NCBI GenBank assembly: GCA_050953285.1
Contig: JBMNMK010000001.1
Span: 1 to 64,000 of the forward strand
DNA: 64,000 nt
Reading direction: 5' to 3'
Origin: Olsenella_K sp050953285
GTDB lineage: Bacteria; Actinomycetota; Coriobacteriia; Coriobacteriales; Atopobiaceae
The notes beneath the pieces were generated by a model that was given only the letters and a program-made list of their open reading frames with translations, was not told where the DNA came from and did not search any database. The translations under genes and the position numbers were made by a program. Positions 26,925 to 40,957 of this stretch are shown one piece after another. The first letter of the stretch is position 1. Each line of letters starts with the position of its first letter.

Positions 26925-29732
26925 TTATCGGTACGTGCGAATGACGCTACCTGTCACCATGTTGTCATAAATCCACTTGGCAACCACAACAGGGCAACGG
27001 ATGCAACCATGCGAAATATGCCTGCCAAGCTGGGCATTTTCTGCTGCTCTAATAGAGGCAGCATCGTTGAGATTTATACCGGTCACGGAGTGGAAGCCCA
27101 TCTTCCCCCAAATTGACGTGTAGTAGTAATAGCCGCCCAGGTCAAACACTTGCGGATCTCCTTGCCAAGGACCTGAACCAGGGTTGCCTGCGGAAGGAGC
27201 TGTCCTGTTATAAACAAATCTACCAACCAACGTTCCGCCGTTGGTCGAATTGAGATCAGCGGTACCCACACCGACTGGAACATCCCATACGGGCGTCCAG
27301 TTATATGCACTACCCTTAAAGATTATGAGCCTGCAGTCTGTGGTGTCTACACAGAAGAGGTACGGACTACCATCCTGGGTGCTTTCCCCCTTCCATAGTT
27401 GCAATGCCTGATAGCCCTGTCGAGAAAGCTCTCTTATAGAGCCATCATCGTTGTAGAGATACCACCTTTCATCCACTTTTCGCCAGCCCAAATACGTTGG
27501 GGTAAGTGTCCACCCCTGGGCGCGTGTATCGTTGACAGAATACTGTTGCACATTTGCACCAGCAGCTGTAGTGCCACCTGAAACATCAAGGGCCTTACCG
27601 CTCTTCTTGTTTACAAACCTGATGGAACCACCGTCGTTGATCTCAACTTTCCACAACTGAGCATCAGTACCGTTCGCATCGTAAAGCCATACATTGGCAC
27701 CATTTTCTGTTGATCCGTTGGATACATCGACGGCTTTACCTGAACGGGCATTAGTAATAACGTAATACCCATTCTTGCTTGTCACATAGAACTTCTGAGC
27801 AACGTTGTGATTTCTATTCCAAACCTGAATATTCGTTCCATTGGCCGTTTGGCCACCGGCAACATCCAGATATTTGCCCAGTTTAGACCCAATTTCATAC
27901 AGCCCATCACTAATCAGGTTTGCAGTCTCAAAGAAGAAGTGCTGGCGTGCAGTATTTTGTACCGACCTCAGCTCCAGCTTACCGCCATTGCTTATTGAAG
28001 CTAATGTCAGAGCCTGGTTCTGATTGGCCGCATTCATAACCGTGTAGAAGCCATTTTTCCAAGCGAGTTTCCACGTGTTTCTCTTGTTCTCAGCGGTATC
28101 GTACTTGCCCTCTTGCTGGATAGCACTGCCGGATTTTATGTCGTTTGCCGTGAGCCAACCGCCAGATGCTGCCGTACGAATACGGAAGCTACCATCCTTG
28201 TTGAACACGACCTGGTAGCGCTGGGCGAGTGTGTCATTTGAATCCCACGCCTGCGCTTGTGTTCCAGAAGCGCTAGAAGCATTCGCAATGTCAATGACTC
28301 TATTAGGGTTGGCCATACTGGCGATCTTGAAGATGCCGTCTGACAGGTACTCTACCGCCTTCAGCCTAAAACGCTGAGCAGCGGTATCGTTGCGCGTATA
28401 GGTCCAGACGTTAGAACCAGCACTTGTGTTGCCCCATTCAAGATCAAGTGCACAACCATTTCCCTTGTTTATAAAAGAGTACGTGCCATCAGTATTCTTG
28501 AACAGTGCCCATTTCTGAGCGTCGGTGCCATTGCGTTCAAACTGCTGTACGTTCGAGGTTGGTGTAATTGCGCCATTGACAACATCCAGTACCTTGCCAG
28601 AAGCAGCGCTGGTGATGGTGTAATAGCCGTCAGTACCTAATTCAAAATAGAACTTCTGGGCTGAAGTGCTGTTACCACCATATATTTGAACGTTTGCACC
28701 GTTATCTTTGCTTGCGTCTGAGATATCTACAACAGGCCTACCCTTAACGACCGTTTCAATGGTGTAAAGACCATCGCCGGATTCGATAACAGTCTTACCA
28801 TCCTCGTCGATCTTAGGATTGAGCGACAAGAAGTAGAAACGCTGAGCAGTAGAGTTATTCTTTTCCCAGATCTGAATATTGGCGCCGTTGTCACCGCTCG
28901 CGCCACTTACATCAAGAGCAAGGCCTTCGTTTAACCTGCTGAACAGCCAAAAACCTCCACCGTTCTTAACAATCTTCCACTGCTGAGAAGCCGTGTTATT
29001 GCTCTCGTACAGCCATACGTTCGTACCTGACTTAGCATCGCCCCACTGAACATCAAGCACCTGTTTGGTACCATTCGCATAGATCGTGTAGTATCCCGTT
29101 TTCTTATCAAACTTGAGATCCCACTTCTGAGCACCTGATTTATTTGACTCCCAAGACTGTATGTTGGTCTGGTTGTCCTTACGACCACCATCACAGTCAA
29201 TCACATTAGCCAAATTAGTATCAGTTTCAATATAGTAGGTGCCCTCATCAACAACAGGCTCATACTCTTTTGGCTCTTGGGACTCCTCTGGCTCGTCATC
29301 CTTGGAATCATCATCCTTGCCATCTGTAGGAGTCTTCTCGTCAGAAGAGGACGAATGGTTACTCTCGTCCTTCTTACCAGTATTTGCATCTTGGTCTTCT
29401 TCTACCAAGACAGTATCTGTAGCAGAAGAAATATCCTTCTTTTCAGATGGCTCTACGACGCTTGCCTCACCGGTGTTTTCAGCAACCCCCACGAAGCCGA
29501 CTGCCGGAGGATCCACCTTGGCTTCATCACTAGTACTCCGAGCTGCTTGCTCATTAGACACAGGCTCAGCCACGTCAGTCTGAACCTCAACAACTTCTGG
29601 CGTAACAGGACTTGCTTGTATATCCTCTGTCGCAAGTGCATTCGTAGGTGCAACAGCCACAGCTGCAGCCGCACCACTTGCTAGAATCAGAGTTCTCACT
29701 GCGTTTCGCGGATTATAGCAATTGAACTTCAT
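26925..29732 (-). CDS. secreted L,D-transpeptidase with long ricin-type lectin repeat region
   Basis: 935 residues. A signal peptide (RTLILASGAAAAVAVAPTNA, cleavage near residue 37) leads to a 125-residue acidic Ser/Glu/Asp linker, then about twelve beta-trefoil-like repeats (roughly 145-760) recognised by AQKWxx/AQRFxx endings after GxNVQxWxxN motifs. A short LGWRKVDERWYLYND module follows, then a YkuD domain (about 810-935). The catalytic site is HISHGCIRCP with Cys near 910. YkuD enzymes form 3-3 crosslinks or attach proteins to peptidoglycan; the repeats may bind wall glycans. I chose the ATG at 29730-29732 for GGAGG six bases upstream. It stands alone, convergent with the dlt operon. Confidence 0.9.
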   Translation of the reverse strand: MKFNCYNPRNAVRTLILASGAAAAVAVAPTNALATEDIQASPVTPEVVEVQTDVAEPVSNEQAARSTSDEAKVDPPAVGFVGVAENTGEASVVEPSEKKDISSATDTVLVEEDQDANTGKKDESNHSSSSDEKTPTDGKDDDSKDDEPEESQEPKEYEPVVDEGTYYIETDTNLANVIDCDGGRKDNQTNIQSWESNKSGAQKWDLKFDKKTGYYTIYANGTKQVLDVQWGDAKSGTNVWLYESNNTASQQWKIVKNGGGFWLFSRLNEGLALDVSGASGDNGANIQIWEKNNSTAQRFYFLSLNPKIDEDGKTVIESGDGLYTIETVVKGRPVVDISDASKDNGANVQIYGGNSTSAQKFYFELGTDGYYTITSAASGKVLDVVNGAITPTSNVQQFERNGTDAQKWALFKNTDGTYSFINKGNGCALDLEWGNTSAGSNVWTYTRNDTAAQRFRLKAVEYLSDGIFKIASMANPNRVIDIANASSASGTQAQAWDSNDTLAQRYQVVFNKDGSFRIRTAASGGWLTANDIKSGSAIQQEGKYDTAENKRNTWKLAWKNGFYTVMNAANQNQALTLASISNGGKLELRSVQNTARQHFFFETANLISDGLYEIGSKLGKYLDVAGGQTANGTNIQVWNRNHNVAQKFYVTSKNGYYVITNARSGKAVDVSNGSTENGANVWLYDANGTDAQLWKVEINDGGSIRFVNKKSGKALDVSGGTTAAGANVQQYSVNDTRAQGWTLTPTYLGWRKVDERWYLYNDDGSIRELSRQGYQALQLWKGESTQDGSPYLFCVDTTDCRLIIFKGSAYNWTPVWDVPVGVGTADLNSTNGGTLVGRFVYNRTAPSAGNPGSGPWQGDPQVFDLGGYYYYTSIWGKMGFHSVTGINLNDAASIRAAENAQLGRHISHGCIRCPVVVAKWIYDNMVTGSVIRTYR

Positions 29733-29862
29733 GTGTCCTCCGTAGAATGAAAGCAGTCTCAATGGCATACAACTTCTCTACTCTATCAGCTTCTTTTATC
29801 ATTTCTACAGAAAACATGAATTGCTAATATGGCAAAACCATAGATGAGACCCTCTTCATACC

Positions 29863-29895
29863 AAAAGAGCCCCTGGTTTCCCAGAGGCTCTTTCT
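29863..29895 (-). terminator. rRNA operon terminator
   Basis: On the minus strand, AAGAGCC and GGCTCTT enclose CTGG/CCAG with a GAAA loop and are followed by TTGG. It lies about 16 bases after the 5S gene. Confidence 0.75.
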
Positions 29896-29910
29896 TAAAC
29901 GTCCGTCGCA

Positions 29911-30027
29911 GGCCGGCGACGCCCTGCTCTCCCACGGACTTACTCCGCAGTACCATCGGCGCTCGGGGGCTTAACTTCCGGGTTCGGAATGGGACCGGGT
30001 GTAACACCCCTGCCATAGTCGCCGGCC
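29911..30027 (-). rRNA. rrf: 5S rRNA
   Basis: Read on the minus strand, the ends GGCCGGCGAC and GTCGCCGGCC pair, and the interior has the standard 5S blocks CCCATTCCGAACCCGGAAG and GTGGGAGAG. Ends are set by the terminal helix and may be off by a few bases. It is the last gene of the operon. Confidence 0.93.
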
Positions 30028-30127
30028 TGCGTCGGACGTTCGTATGTAGGTGCGTACCCTGAGGGCCGCACAGCGCGACATTTGAAGTGTGGGATCTCTT
30101 ATTAGATCGCTTTGAAATATAGAAGAT

Positions 30128-33058
<2,931 letters not shown>

Positions 33059-33296
33059 CTGGAGATTCAAATATTTAAGGGTAGAGACAGACGTTTCATG
33101 TCTGGTCTCTAGATGCGATCTAAAAAGAAGAATTATTTACTTCTACAGTCACGCTATGCAGCTCTCAAGGTACGCTTCGAGGTGAAACCTCGAAGACCGG
33201 ATGCTGCGCGCATATATGCGCGATGAAGTAAGTTGGTATGCAAAAGCAGGTGTCAAGCTGTTTGGTATGAGCTTATAAGCTCTTTTGCCCCTCCCT
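33059..33296 (-). other. 16S-23S internal spacer without tRNA genes
   Basis: A spacer of about 240 bases. I looked for tRNA-Ile and tRNA-Ala and saw neither a T-loop nor a cloverleaf. It has several short inverted repeats (for example around CGCGCATATATGCGCG near 33207-33222) that could be processing stems. Confidence 0.75.
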
Positions 33297-34813
<1,517 letters not shown>

Positions 34814-35363
34814 GACCCGATGAAAGGTCTTATATGTAAATCTTTAAAAAGTCTTTTTTGCTTGGGGCATATATACCAAGCAGATCCTTTAAGCTCACCC
34901 GCTGATCTCGGATTCGTATATCCTAAAGATAAGGAACAGACGGGCACAATACAAAGTGTGCCTTATCTGTTACATTGTGCATATCGCTCTCACTTCATCG
35001 ATCTCATCGATCGCAGTATCCGGTTTTCAAGGTTCACTGCGCAGGTCAGCTGCCTTGTGGGGCGGCGCCGCGCGAGGAATCAATATACGCTCCACACCAC
35101 CTTAAAACAAGGAGGGAATGCTCATTCACGCAACCTCCACAGGTGAGTGGAGATTTCATTTTCTCATGCGCGGTCAAGTAGACCTGAGAAGACATCTGCC
35201 AACGGTACATTTTACTGGATGACATGGGTTTATCGCCCAAAAGTGCAGGATGGGCAGAGGGGTTATGCGGATAGAAGCGCCCGTAGGGAAGCAGTTTGAT
35301 GTTCATCTGGTAGCATGTGGATGAATTTCTCGGCCATATATATAGATATGAATCGGGTGCTCT
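34814..35363 (-). other. rRNA leader and upstream region (no gene)
   Basis: About 550 bases without a credible gene. Read leftward it holds the promoter at 35082-35110 and then a leader of about 260 bases. The leader contains GCTTGG/CCAAGC near 34860-34881 and a split stem AGATAAGG...CCTTATCT around 34926-34970, probable processing structures. The right part is also upstream of the GT-C-like gene, where I see no clear promoter. Confidence 0.6.
35082..35110 (-). promoter_or_regulatory. probable rRNA operon promoter
   Basis: On the minus strand, -35 TTGTTT (35105-35110) is followed after exactly 17 bases by -10 TATATT (35082-35087), about 260 bases before the 16S start. Spacing and -10 are near consensus. 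Confidence 0.6.
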
Positions 35364-37526
35364 ATGCCTCTGTTACTTCTTGTCATGTTGTGCTTTGCTG
35401 CCGTGAGCATGCCCGCGGGATATTTGGTTCTTCGCGCGGCGGGACTTCCTCGCGGATGGTCGGTATGCGGGTCTGCGTTGGCTGGTATTGCGACGGTCAA
35501 CATCATTGGATTTGTGTACTCATTCTTAGGTGTGATAAGTACACCACTTACCGTTCTAGCGCCGGCCATCGTGCTGCCCGCAGTAGTTGTGGTGGTAAGG
35601 ATGCTATGCAGGCGCACTACCAGAGAGCATCACACAATTGCGGATATTCCACTTCTACATATGTTGGGCTACCTGGCGGCGGGATGCGTGGGTGTCTATT
35701 TCTTCTTTGTTGGACGCCTGCCGTGGGAGAACTATCTGATTCAGGTCTCTGACATGCCCTTCCATATCAACTTGATCCAGTCGATGGCAGAATCGGGACG
35801 TTTTTCCTCGCTACATGTGGGCGCCTACCTTGCGCCGGAAGATGCACTTATCAATCCTTTGCCAGGTGGTGGCTTCTATCCTGCCGGATGGCATGTGCTG
35901 TGCGCGCTCGTTATGCAGATCACCCATGCGGATGGCGGGGTCATTCTCAATGGAGCCAACGCGTTTTTTATTGCTTGGGTCTATCCTCTTGCTATGTGCG
36001 CACTCATTACGAGCATCTTCCCCACATCGCCACGGGCTCAGCTGATTGGCACGCTCACATGCATCTCCTTTGTTGCCTTTCCGTGGATCTTGCTCATTTT
36101 TGGCGGCATTTACCCCAACCTTGCAGGCTTTTGCACCATCAGTTTCCCCATGGCGCTCTTTGTCCTTTTCTTCTCCAATAAACTTCAGGTAAAAGAGTCT
36201 ATTTCCCTTGTTGTTTGCTTTCTTATCAGCGTTATTGGACAAGTTCTTCTGCATCCCAATACCATCTTCACCGCAATTGTGATCTTGGTTCCCTTTGTGA
36301 CCCATGTTCTGTGGGCTGAGCTACACGTTGAGCGCAAGGTTCGCCTGCTTGTTACCTTTGCTGCTATAGTGGCGTTTCTTCTCTTTGTTGCCGTCGTGTG
36401 GCTTGGTTTCTATTCCATGCCAGCATTCAAAGGGCTCTTTGAGTTTACACGGGCACCATTTGCCAAGCCGTTCCAAGAGCTCTTCAACATTGTGGGCCTG
36501 AGCTATGCATTTATGGGATCGTTTGATTACGCCTTCCAGATTCCGTTGGCAATCTTTGTGATCATCGGTGCTGTACGTGCGCTGTACTCATCCAAGACCC
36601 GTTGGCTTCCGTTTAGTTATGCCATCTGCTGCGCCATCATGTTTATGGGAGCAGTTACTGGCAGTAAGCTACGCAAACTCATATGTGGCGTCTGGTATAC
36701 CGATCCAAACCGCTTGGCTGCCATGGCGGTGCTTGCCGCAATTCCCCTCGCCGTTTTGGGCATCGAATGGGTTTTTGAGATGATTCTTGAGCGGGTTGAG
36801 CACTATAACAAGGCACGCAACCATACAACTCACGTCTGGGCAGTTGTCACTGCCTGCACCCTGCTCTACGCCTTTATCACGTTTGGTAATAACCTCAGAA
36901 CGCCCGGCTCTTTCCACACAGAAAACGACGTGATCGAAAACTCAAACATCCTCAACAGTTCATCAGAGATCCAAGAATACGTAGTAGGAATGCAGGAGGA
37001 GCCAAACATACACCTGCCTTTTGGTGACTTTAGAGACCACTTTGACGAGACTTGTTCGCAAAATGTTCCGCTGGCGCTGAATGAACAGGAATTTCTCGAC
37101 AAGGTAAAGGCGGTTGTGGGGCCAGATGATCTTGTCATCAACGTGCCTATAGATGGCTCGTACTTTGCCTATGGCTATACGGGACTCAGGCTTTACTACC
37201 GAGAGATTGGCGGATATAGAGACCTTTCACTTGGTCCCGCCGAGGCCAAAGAGGCTTTCTCGGAGACTGACGAGTCTGTCCTCATCCGCACAAGCCTGTC
37301 GTCAATTGCCGCAAACAGCCAGGTCAAAGAGGCTGTAGAGAGCATTGGTGCGCGCTACGTGCTGGTGCTCAGCACCACCAATTCTGAGGAGTCTTTCATT
37401 GGTGGCCGCGGGGGCTTTCATCCTTGGGACTTTGTGGGTATCTCTTCTATCACCCACGAGACACCTGGCTTTACCTTGGTGCTCAGTCAGGGAGATTTGG
37501 CACTCTATAGGATTGACGGAGAATAG
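35364..37526 (+). CDS. large polytopic membrane protein, GT-C-like (DUF6541-type)
   Basis: 720 residues, with 11-13 predicted membrane helices over the first 520 and an extracellular C-terminal domain of about 200 residues. The loop after the third or fourth helix contains DMPFHINLIQSM and PGGGFYPAGWHVLCA, resembling actinobacterial GT-C-type proteins annotated DUF6541. Such proteins use lipid-linked sugars as donors outside the membrane. Downstream are a DPM1-like GT2 and DUF2304, a set often found together in actinobacterial surface-polysaccharide loci. The ATG at 35364 lacks a strong ribosome site. I infer a glycan role from topology and neighbours. Confidence 0.7.
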   Translation: MPLLLLVMLCFAAVSMPAGYLVLRAAGLPRGWSVCGSALAGIATVNIIGFVYSFLGVISTPLTVLAPAIVLPAVVVVVRMLCRRTTREHHTIADIPLLHMLGYLAAGCVGVYFFFVGRLPWENYLIQVSDMPFHINLIQSMAESGRFSSLHVGAYLAPEDALINPLPGGGFYPAGWHVLCALVMQITHADGGVILNGANAFFIAWVYPLAMCALITSIFPTSPRAQLIGTLTCISFVAFPWILLIFGGIYPNLAGFCTISFPMALFVLFFSNKLQVKESISLVVCFLISVIGQVLLHPNTIFTAIVILVPFVTHVLWAELHVERKVRLLVTFAAIVAFLLFVAVVWLGFYSMPAFKGLFEFTRAPFAKPFQELFNIVGLSYAFMGSFDYAFQIPLAIFVIIGAVRALYSSKTRWLPFSYAICCAIMFMGAVTGSKLRKLICGVWYTDPNRLAAMAVLAAIPLAVLGIEWVFEMILERVEHYNKARNHTTHVWAVVTACTLLYAFITFGNNLRTPGSFHTENDVIENSNILNSSSEIQEYVVGMQEEPNIHLPFGDFRDHFDETCSQNVPLALNEQEFLDKVKAVVGPDDLVINVPIDGSYFAYGYTGLRLYYREIGGYRDLSLGPAEAKEAFSETDESVLIRTSLSSIAANSQVKEAVESIGARYVLVLSTTNSEESFIGGRGGFHPWDFVGISSITHETPGFTLVLSQGDLALYRIDGE

Positions 37527-37634
37527 CTGCTGGTGGAGCGGCATACGTGACCACGACTGCTACACTACTAGCTGATAGCACGCTGAATTGTTTCTAGAAA
37601 ACACGCATGGCCTCTGTACGATAAGGGTTAAGAG

Positions 37635-38315
37635 ATGAAAGTTCTTGCGGTAATACCTGCTTTTAATGAGGAAGACTGCCTGGTAGATACCATCGCAGAG
37701 CTTGAGCGTTGTGCACCTCATGTGGATTATCTTGTGGTGAATGACGGCTCATCAGACCATACCGCAGACATCATCAAGCACAACCACCTGCGCGGCATCA
37801 ACCTGCCCATCAACACAGGTCTTGCCTCAGCTTTTAGAGCAGGCATGAAATATGCTTGGCGCTCGGGCTACGATGCTGTCATTCAGTTTGACGCAGATGG
37901 TCAGCACGTCCCCACCTATATTGAGCCCATGGCAGAAGAGATGGAACGCTCCGGGGCAGATATTGTTATTGCATCTCGCGTTTTAGCGGGCGGTGGCCCC
38001 GTTGGCGCACGTGCCGCAGGATCAAAGTTGATAACCTGGCTCATAAAGGCCACCACCGGTGCCACCATCACCGATCCAACCTCTGGTATGCGCATGTATA
38101 ACCGCCATATGATGCATTATTTTGTATATGGTTTCGACGTTGCGCCCGAGCCCGATACCGTGGCACTCATTGCGCGCAAGGGCGGAACGGTGCGAGAAGT
38201 TCCCTGTGAAATGCGCGAGCGCCAGGGCGGAGAGTCCTATCTCAAGCTGGGCAACGTGATCCGCTATATGTCCAGAACCTGTCTGTCCATCCTTCTCTTC
38301 CAGTGGCTGAGGTAA
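37635..38315 (+). CDS. GT2 glycosyltransferase, dolichol-phosphate-mannose-synthase-like
   Basis: 226 residues, GT-A fold without membrane helices. It starts MKVLAVIPAFNEEDCL and has NDGSSDHT and the metal site FDADGQH, with ASRVLAGG downstream, as in polyprenyl-phosphate sugar synthases. It probably loads a sugar on undecaprenyl phosphate at the inner face, the donor for GT-C enzymes such as its neighbour. AAGGG lies seven bases before the ATG. DUF2304 starts three bases after its stop, a conserved pairing. Confidence 0.85.
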   Translation: MKVLAVIPAFNEEDCLVDTIAELERCAPHVDYLVVNDGSSDHTADIIKHNHLRGINLPINTGLASAFRAGMKYAWRSGYDAVIQFDADGQHVPTYIEPMAEEMERSGADIVIASRVLAGGGPVGARAAGSKLITWLIKATTGATITDPTSGMRMYNRHMMHYFVYGFDVAPEPDTVALIARKGGTVREVPCEMRERQGGESYLKLGNVIRYMSRTCLSILLFQWLR

Positions 38316-38318
38316 ACC

Positions 38319-38741
38319 ATGTCTCTCTCGTTACGGATTCTTTTATTTGTGGGAGCACTGCTCACCTTTATCTTTATTGTGCGAAAGATTCGCCGCAAGA
38401 AGATCCTTATGCAAGATGCCCTCTTTTGGGTGTTGCTCTCCGTACTCTTGGTTATAGCCGGCGCGTTCCCTGGCCTTTTGATTGTGCTGTCCCAGGCGCT
38501 GGGCTTTATCTCTCCCAGCAACTTTGTATTCCTGATTATTGTGGCTGTTCTTCTTATCAAAATCTTTAGCAACTCGCTCGAGATCTCCATGCTGCGCCAC
38601 AAGGTGGAGGAGCTTGCCCAAGAAATTGCCCTGCGCGATACCACGCGCGGGTGCGCACCTGGCGCCTATACTCCCGTCACCACTACTCCTTCTACTTCCG
38701 CCCACGCTGAGCAAGCGGGCGAGAAGAACGAGCGCTCCTAG
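38319..38741 (+). CDS. DUF2304 family membrane protein
   Basis: 140 residues: three hydrophobic helices (about 4-21, 34-58, 66-88), the typical DUF2304 layout with an RKIRRKKILMQDALFWVLLS-like basic patch, then a coiled-coil-like helix (LRHKVEELAQEIAL) and a Thr/Ser-rich tail. Function is unknown; the family nearly always sits beside a DPM1-like GT2, as here, and may anchor it. A copy of GGCGAGAAG falls in the last codons. Its stop overlaps the stop of the convergent next gene at CTAG. Confidence 0.83.
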   Translation: MSLSLRILLFVGALLTFIFIVRKIRRKKILMQDALFWVLLSVLLVIAGAFPGLLIVLSQALGFISPSNFVFLIIVAVLLIKIFSNSLEISMLRHKVEELAQEIALRDTTRGCAPGAYTPVTTTPSTSAHAEQAGEKNERS

Positions 38742-39664
38742 AGCTTTCCTAACAAGAAGAGTGCGCGCAGTGCCGCTTCATCTGCCGCTGTCTGGCGCAA
38801 GCGCAAGGGGCTTCTCGCCTTCTCAAAGCGCGAGGCCGTGAGAAAGAACTTGAGCGTAGCTTGCTTTTGGTCCGGCATCTGGGGGCCAAATTCGTCCATG
38901 AGCTTCTGGAGCTGGCTGGTGATGAGAGCAAGCTCACTGCCGTTGACATAGCGCCTGATGCGATTTTGCATGATGGCTGCGCCACTGCGGCCGCTGGGGC
39001 TGGCATTGTTGTCCAGCCGTCGATACTCCAGGCAGGGAAAATCGTCGAAGTATAGCGTACCTAAGGCTGTTGCCACCAGTGATATCCACCAATCGTGCGT
39101 GTAGACGCGCTCCATGCCCGCCTGGGCAATCTTTTGGGCAAGCGCCTGGTTGAGGACCATCGTGTTTCCGCTGGTCACGTTCTCATAGAGCATAGCGTCA
39201 AAGTCTACGCCACGCTTGTTGAGATGAGAGCGACCCTGCGGGTGCAGGTTCTTATCGCAATAGATGTACTCCGCGCAGTACGCGGCTGGGCGTTGCTGGG
39301 GCTGGAGCTGCGCGCTCGCCGGGGTTTCCGGCGCCAAGAACGAGAGCGCACGGGCGAGCTTATTAGTGTGCCATACGTCATCTTGATCGGCCAGGGCAAC
39401 AAAGGGAAAGTGGTCCGCTACCTGCGCAATCAGAAGCAAAAACGATTTGGTAGGCCCGAGGTTTGGACCGTCGCTCACCGTGAGCTTTCCCTCTTGCGCG
39501 TAGGCATCCAGAATGCTGCGCGTTTCATCTGTGGAGCCATCGTCTCTCACAAAGAGGGAGACATCCACGCCCTCTTGAGACAAGATGCTCTCTATCTGCT
39601 CCGCCAGGTAGGCGGCGCCGTTATAGGTTGACATAACTACAGCTACACGGGGTTGTGTGGACAT
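38738..39664 (-). CDS. GT2 glycosyltransferase, rhamnosyltransferase-like
   Basis: 308 residues from the ATG at 39662-39664. GT-A motifs are VVMSTYNGAAYLAEQIESIL, RDDGSTDET and ADQDDVW, with HDWWISLVATALG in the acceptor region, a pattern common in rhamnosyltransferases of surface polysaccharide loci. No membrane helices. The frame is open upstream to 39757, but those residues look non-native; the ribosome site before the chosen ATG is weak. A GGCGAGAAG copy near the C-terminus uses GCG AGA AGC codons. Confidence 0.82.
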   Translation of the reverse strand: MSTQPRVAVVMSTYNGAAYLAEQIESILSQEGVDVSLFVRDDGSTDETRSILDAYAQEGKLTVSDGPNLGPTKSFLLLIAQVADHFPFVALADQDDVWHTNKLARALSFLAPETPASAQLQPQQRPAAYCAEYIYCDKNLHPQGRSHLNKRGVDFDAMLYENVTSGNTMVLNQALAQKIAQAGMERVYTHDWWISLVATALGTLYFDDFPCLEYRRLDNNASPSGRSGAAIMQNRIRRYVNGSELALITSQLQKLMDEFGPQMPDQKQATLKFFLTASRFEKARSPLRLRQTAADEAALRALFLLGKL

Positions 39665-39791
39665 GTTCTTCTCGCTTACGTATATGGCGCCCGCACGGGG
39701 CGGCGTTTGTAGGGATATCCAAACGCGGGTACATCCTCTGCACCCGCCTGTAAACAACGATACTATAGATACGCAAACATGAGGGGAAGGT

Positions 39792-40847
39792 GTGGGCGTG
39801 TGCAGTGAATCTCATCAGGTAAAACTTAGTATTGTTGTCCCGTGTTATAAGACGGAGCAGTTTATTCCAAGATGCATGGATTCTCTTGTTTCGCAGACGC
39901 TTTCTGACATAGAGATCATTGCGGTGGATGATGGTTCGCCTGACAACAGCCTGGCCGTCCTGCGCCAATATGAGTCGGCGTATTCCAACATTCGGGTCAT
40001 ACATCAGGATAATGCGGGCTCGTGGGAAGCACGCTGGACGGGTATAAACGCAGCGCAGGGCACTTATGTTGCCTTTGTCGACAGCGACGATACAACAGAG
40101 CCCACCTTTGCGGAGACGCTCTACACCACAGCCACCCAAAACGATGCTGACATAGTGGTCTGCGGGTTTTCTCGCACGGATCTGGAGACGGGAGCAGTTC
40201 TTTCTTCTGAATTCTCAAGCCCGCGCGCACCGTTTGACCTGGCGCATGATCCGGGCCGAATTGTAGAGGTGAATCCCGCCGCATGGAATAAAGCGTATAG
40301 AAGAGAACTTCTAACCAAAATTCCTCATATTGCTGGTGCTCCTGTCCTGGAGGATTTGGGGCTTTTATTGCTGGCGTACCCGCACTGCGGCGGGTCTATT
40401 GTTTTTGCGCCCATCTCGCTGGTGAACTACATGGTGCATGCAAACTCCTTGATCAACACGGTCACGCCGGCACAGGTCAAGGCCGCATGGGACATGATGC
40501 TGGCCGTTCGCGCGCATTACGAGAAGTGCGCGTGTCCGCCAGCCCTTATGGCAGCGCTCGATGCTGTAGCGTTTGAGCACTTGGGGGTCTCCATGCCATT
40601 TAGGCTATCTGCCAGCAAAGATGTAAATCTAGGGCAGATGATCAGCGCTACGACCGCCTATCTAGACGAACACTTCCCCACATGGCGGCGCAATCCCTAC
40701 ATTTGCGCCAGCTACGCGCGAGAACATGGGGGTGCTTTTGGCAAGCTGCTGATAGCGCACGGCTTTTATCGCGCACACCTCATGCAGCCATTCCTGTCCG
40801 CATACAGCTTTGTTATCAACAATCTGCATATGGACATCAAGTGGTAG
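39792..40847 (+). CDS. GT2 glycosyltransferase
   Basis: 351 residues. The N-terminal GT-A domain (about 8-215) has LSIVVPCYKTEQFIPRCMDS, VDDGSPDNS and FVDSDDTTEP. The rest is an all-alpha C-terminal part common in wall-polymer transferases. Donor and acceptor cannot be read from sequence. It starts at a GTG preceded by GAGGGG. It is a single gene between two minus-strand units, divergent from the gene at 38738-39664. Confidence 0.84.
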   Translation: MGVCSESHQVKLSIVVPCYKTEQFIPRCMDSLVSQTLSDIEIIAVDDGSPDNSLAVLRQYESAYSNIRVIHQDNAGSWEARWTGINAAQGTYVAFVDSDDTTEPTFAETLYTTATQNDADIVVCGFSRTDLETGAVLSSEFSSPRAPFDLAHDPGRIVEVNPAAWNKAYRRELLTKIPHIAGAPVLEDLGLLLLAYPHCGGSIVFAPISLVNYMVHANSLINTVTPAQVKAAWDMMLAVRAHYEKCACPPALMAALDAVAFEHLGVSMPFRLSASKDVNLGQMISATTAYLDEHFPTWRRNPYICASYAREHGGAFGKLLIAHGFYRAHLMQPFLSAYSFVINNLHMDIKW

Positions 40848-40932
40848 CCTGCGCATAGCCAGCATGTGGCTGATGCAAAGCTGGCGCGTAGCTTGCCACG
40901 AGCGTGCACGGATCTGGCGTGCAGCTGGCCGG

Positions 40933-40941
40933 GGCGAGAAG
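40933..40941 (+). repeat. intergenic copy of the GGCGAGAAG repeat
   Basis: An exact copy in the 110-base gap between the convergent GT2 (ends 40847) and ATP-grasp (ends 40958) genes, outside any coding frame. Confidence 0.8.
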
Positions 40942-40957
40942 TGCGCGCAGGAGCAGC

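Noticed and set aside
33059..33296. tRNA-Ile or tRNA-Ala in the rRNA spacer
   Set aside because: No T-loop, anticodon stem or CCA end is visible.
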